From NCBI GenBank assembly GCA_012269655.1, contig JAAXJV010000040.1, positions 1-14,092 of the forward strand: DNA of 14,092 bases, in the 5' to 3' direction. Both the position numbers and the translations under genes were made by a program. Each line of letters begins with the position of its first letter. Position 1 is the stretch's first letter. The notes under the pieces are model-generated. The model was given only the letters and a program-made list of their open reading frames with translations. It did no database searches and was not told where the DNA came from. This document shows positions 12,739-14,092 of this stretch, piece after piece. This DNA comes from Pseudomonadales bacterium (lineage in GTDB: Bacteria > Pseudomonadota > Gammaproteobacteria > Pseudomonadales > Litorivicinaceae).

Positions 12739-14045
12739 GGCGCGATTTGGCGAGCTGGGCGCAGGACTTAAACGCTAATCTAAATGGTGCCGTATCAGGT
12801 GCTGTCCCTGAGCGGGTGGTGTTTGATTCGCGCGCGATCCGCCCAGGTGATTTATTTGTCGCCCTGCAAACGGGGCAACGCGACGGCCATGAATTTGCTG
12901 AGTCGGCCATTGAGACTGGCGCGGTAGCGGTGTTGGCCAGTCAGCCCGTACCCGTTCCCTCGATCCAAGTGCCCGATACCTTAGCTGCTCTGCAAACTCT
13001 GGGCGGGTTGCATCGCAAGGCTGTGCCCGGAAAGGTATTCGCATTAACCGGGAGCATGGGTAAGACCACCACCCGACGTTTGCTGCACAGCATCTTGAGC
13101 CAGCGAAGCTCGGTGTTGGCGACTGAAGGTAATTACAACAATCATATCGGCGTTCCACTGACCCTATGTCGCTATACGGACGAACAGGACGTGGTGCTTG
13201 AAATGGGTGCTAATCACCAAGGCGAGATTGCTTTGTTACGTCAGATTGCGCGCCCGGATGTGGTGGGCATTACCTTGGCCGGCCCTGCTCACCTAGAGGG
13301 TTTTGGCGGAATGGACGGCGTTGTTCAGGGCAAAGGCGAGATTCTGGATGAACTGCCCACACATGGTACGGCGGTACTCAATGTCGATGATCCCGCTTTT
13401 GAAACCTGGCGCGAGCGGCTCGGTGATCGGCGCCTGATCAGTTTTGGGTTGGGCCGCGGTGATGTGCAGGCTCGGGAGATTCAGGGCCGTCAATTCGTTT
13501 TGTCACTGGGTGATCAAGCCGCGATCGTGGCATTAGCCCTGCCGGGCCAGCATCAAATTCAAAATGCCTTGTGTGCCGCGGCAATGGCCCATGCAGATGG
13601 GGTCAGCCTTAGCCATATCGTGGCGGGTTTGCAGGCGGTACAACCCGAGGCCGGTCGCGGGCAGGTGCTCCGCCGTGGCTCGGTGTCGTTGATTGACGAT
13701 ACCTACAACGCAAACCCCGAGGCCATGCGAGCGGCGCTTCAAGTTTTGTTGGCTCAGGATCCCAATGGCCTCGCTATTTTGGGTGAAATGCGCGAGCTCG
13801 GCGAGGTCTCGGAACAGGCCCACAGAGAAGTCGGAAAAACCGCGCGAGAGTTGGGGCTGACCCGGCTGTGGACGCTCGAGCCCAATATTGCCGAGGGCTT
13901 TGGTGCAGAAGCCGAATTATTTGAAGACCACGTCCAGATTGCTCAGGCACTTGATGCCTTAGATTCAGAGCAGTGGGTGTTGGTGAAAGGTTCACGCGGT
14001 GCAGCCATGGAACGCTGCTTTACGCATTGGAAGGAAGAGGCTTAA
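12732..14045 (+). CDS. murF: UDP-MurNAc-tripeptide:D-alanyl-D-alanine ligase
   Basis: MurF adds D-Ala-D-Ala to UDP-MurNAc-tripeptide, the last cytoplasmic step before membrane transfer by MraY. The Mur ligase family motifs are clear: FDSRAIRPGDLFVAL (31-45), P-loop TGSMGKTTT (106-114), TEGNYNNHIGVPLTL (131-145), LEMGANHQGEI (156-166), GPAHLEGFG and GKGEI. These are followed by VLNVDDPAF, LPGQHQIQNALCAAAM, IDDTYNANPEAM and ILGEMRELGE. The closing LVKGSRGAAME is typical. The length of 437 aa is close to E. coli (452). The ATG lies 7 nt inside the end of murE, with GGAG (12722-12725) upstream in murE. Its stop is followed after 3 nt by mraY. Confidence 0.97.
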   Translation: MLRRDLASWAQDLNANLNGAVSGAVPERVVFDSRAIRPGDLFVALQTGQRDGHEFAESAIETGAVAVLASQPVPVPSIQVPDTLAALQTLGGLHRKAVPGKVFALTGSMGKTTTRRLLHSILSQRSSVLATEGNYNNHIGVPLTLCRYTDEQDVVLEMGANHQGEIALLRQIARPDVVGITLAGPAHLEGFGGMDGVVQGKGEILDELPTHGTAVLNVDDPAFETWRERLGDRRLISFGLGRGDVQAREIQGRQFVLSLGDQAAIVALALPGQHQIQNALCAAAMAHADGVSLSHIVAGLQAVQPEAGRGQVLRRGSVSLIDDTYNANPEAMRAALQVLLAQDPNGLAILGEMRELGEVSEQAHREVGKTARELGLTRLWTLEPNIAEGFGAEAELFEDHVQIAQALDALDSEQWVLVKGSRGAAMERCFTHWKEEA

Positions 14046-14048
14046 GCC

Positions 14049-14092
14049 ATGTTGTTATGGTTAACCGATTGGTTGGCGCAGTTTGATCCCGC
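14049..14092 (+). CDS. mraY: Phospho-N-acetylmuramoyl-pentapeptide-transferase, N-terminal end only (partial)
   Basis: The first 14 codons read MLLWLTDWLAQFDP and run off the window. MraY transfers phospho-MurNAc-pentapeptide to undecaprenyl phosphate to make lipid I, and proteins of the family commonly begin MLxWL. The position directly after murF is the standard dcw order. The ATG is 3 nt after the murF stop, and GAAGAGG (14035-14041) 7 nt upstream serves as a good ribosome-binding site. Motifs needed for independent identification lie outside the window. Confidence 0.85.
   Translation, partial: MLLWLTDWLAQFDP

Noticed and set aside
7967..14092. A possible undescribed defence or mobile system in the window
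   Set aside because: Every substantial open frame that is not an antisense shadow belongs to a known conserved family in conserved order. I found no nuclease-helicase pair, toxin-antitoxin, integrase, repeat array or compositional break.

Overview
The window is a densely packed housekeeping segment of a gammaproteobacterial chromosome. Gene order and protein sequences resemble the Pseudomonas/Oceanospirillales side of the class: a Rieske-cytochrome b-cytochrome c1 operon next to sspAB, then the dolP-diaA-yraN-lpoA block, rsmI, the RNase P RNA gene and the start of the division and cell wall (dcw) cluster. From memory, Pseudomonas aeruginosa has the same order. I cannot name the genus from the sequence. 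Codon use and base composition look uniform, and I see no integrase, transposase, tRNA, CRISPR array, phage gene or other sign of recent transfer.

Layout. Positions 1-2071 (+) hold the last codons of the Rieske gene (petA), then petB and petC, which together encode the cytochrome bc1 complex. A strong intrinsic terminator follows at about 2078-2124. Positions 2141-3195 (+) hold sspA and sspB: an RNA polymerase-associated stress regulator and the ClpXP adaptor. Positions 3192-6449 (-) form a four-gene operon read leftward, lpoA-yraN-diaA-dolP. It encodes a PBP1A-activating lipoprotein, an endonuclease-fold protein, a SIS-domain replication regulator and a BON-domain outer-membrane lipoprotein. 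Positions 6465-7334 (+) hold rsmI (16S rRNA 2'-O-methyltransferase), divergent from lpoA with only 15 bp between start codons. Positions 7350-7678 (+) hold rnpB. Positions 7679-7966 are an AT-rich non-coding region carrying the dcw regulatory signals, including 10-bp-phased MraZ-type boxes. Positions 7967-14092 (+) hold mraZ, rsmH, ftsL, ftsI, murE, murF and the first codons of mraY.

How it works together. Much of the window concerns envelope growth and division. MraZ and RsmH head the cluster. FtsL and FtsI (PBP3) are divisome core proteins, and MurE, MurF and MraY make the peptidoglycan precursor. LpoA and DolP, from the neighbouring leftward operon, act on peptidoglycan synthesis and outer-membrane/septal integrity. 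RsmI and RsmH both methylate C1402 of 16S rRNA, at 2'-O and N4 respectively, and they flank rnpB here. Eleven of the thirteen adjacent same-strand gene pairs overlap by 1-7 nt, so translational coupling is probably general.

I found no convincing undescribed system. The points most worth a second look are non-coding: an RNase P RNA with very short P3 and P12 regions, a perfect palindrome on the likely rnpB promoter, the phased mraZ boxes with a hairpin just upstream, the terminator directly in front of sspA, and the near-absent lpoA/rsmI spacer.
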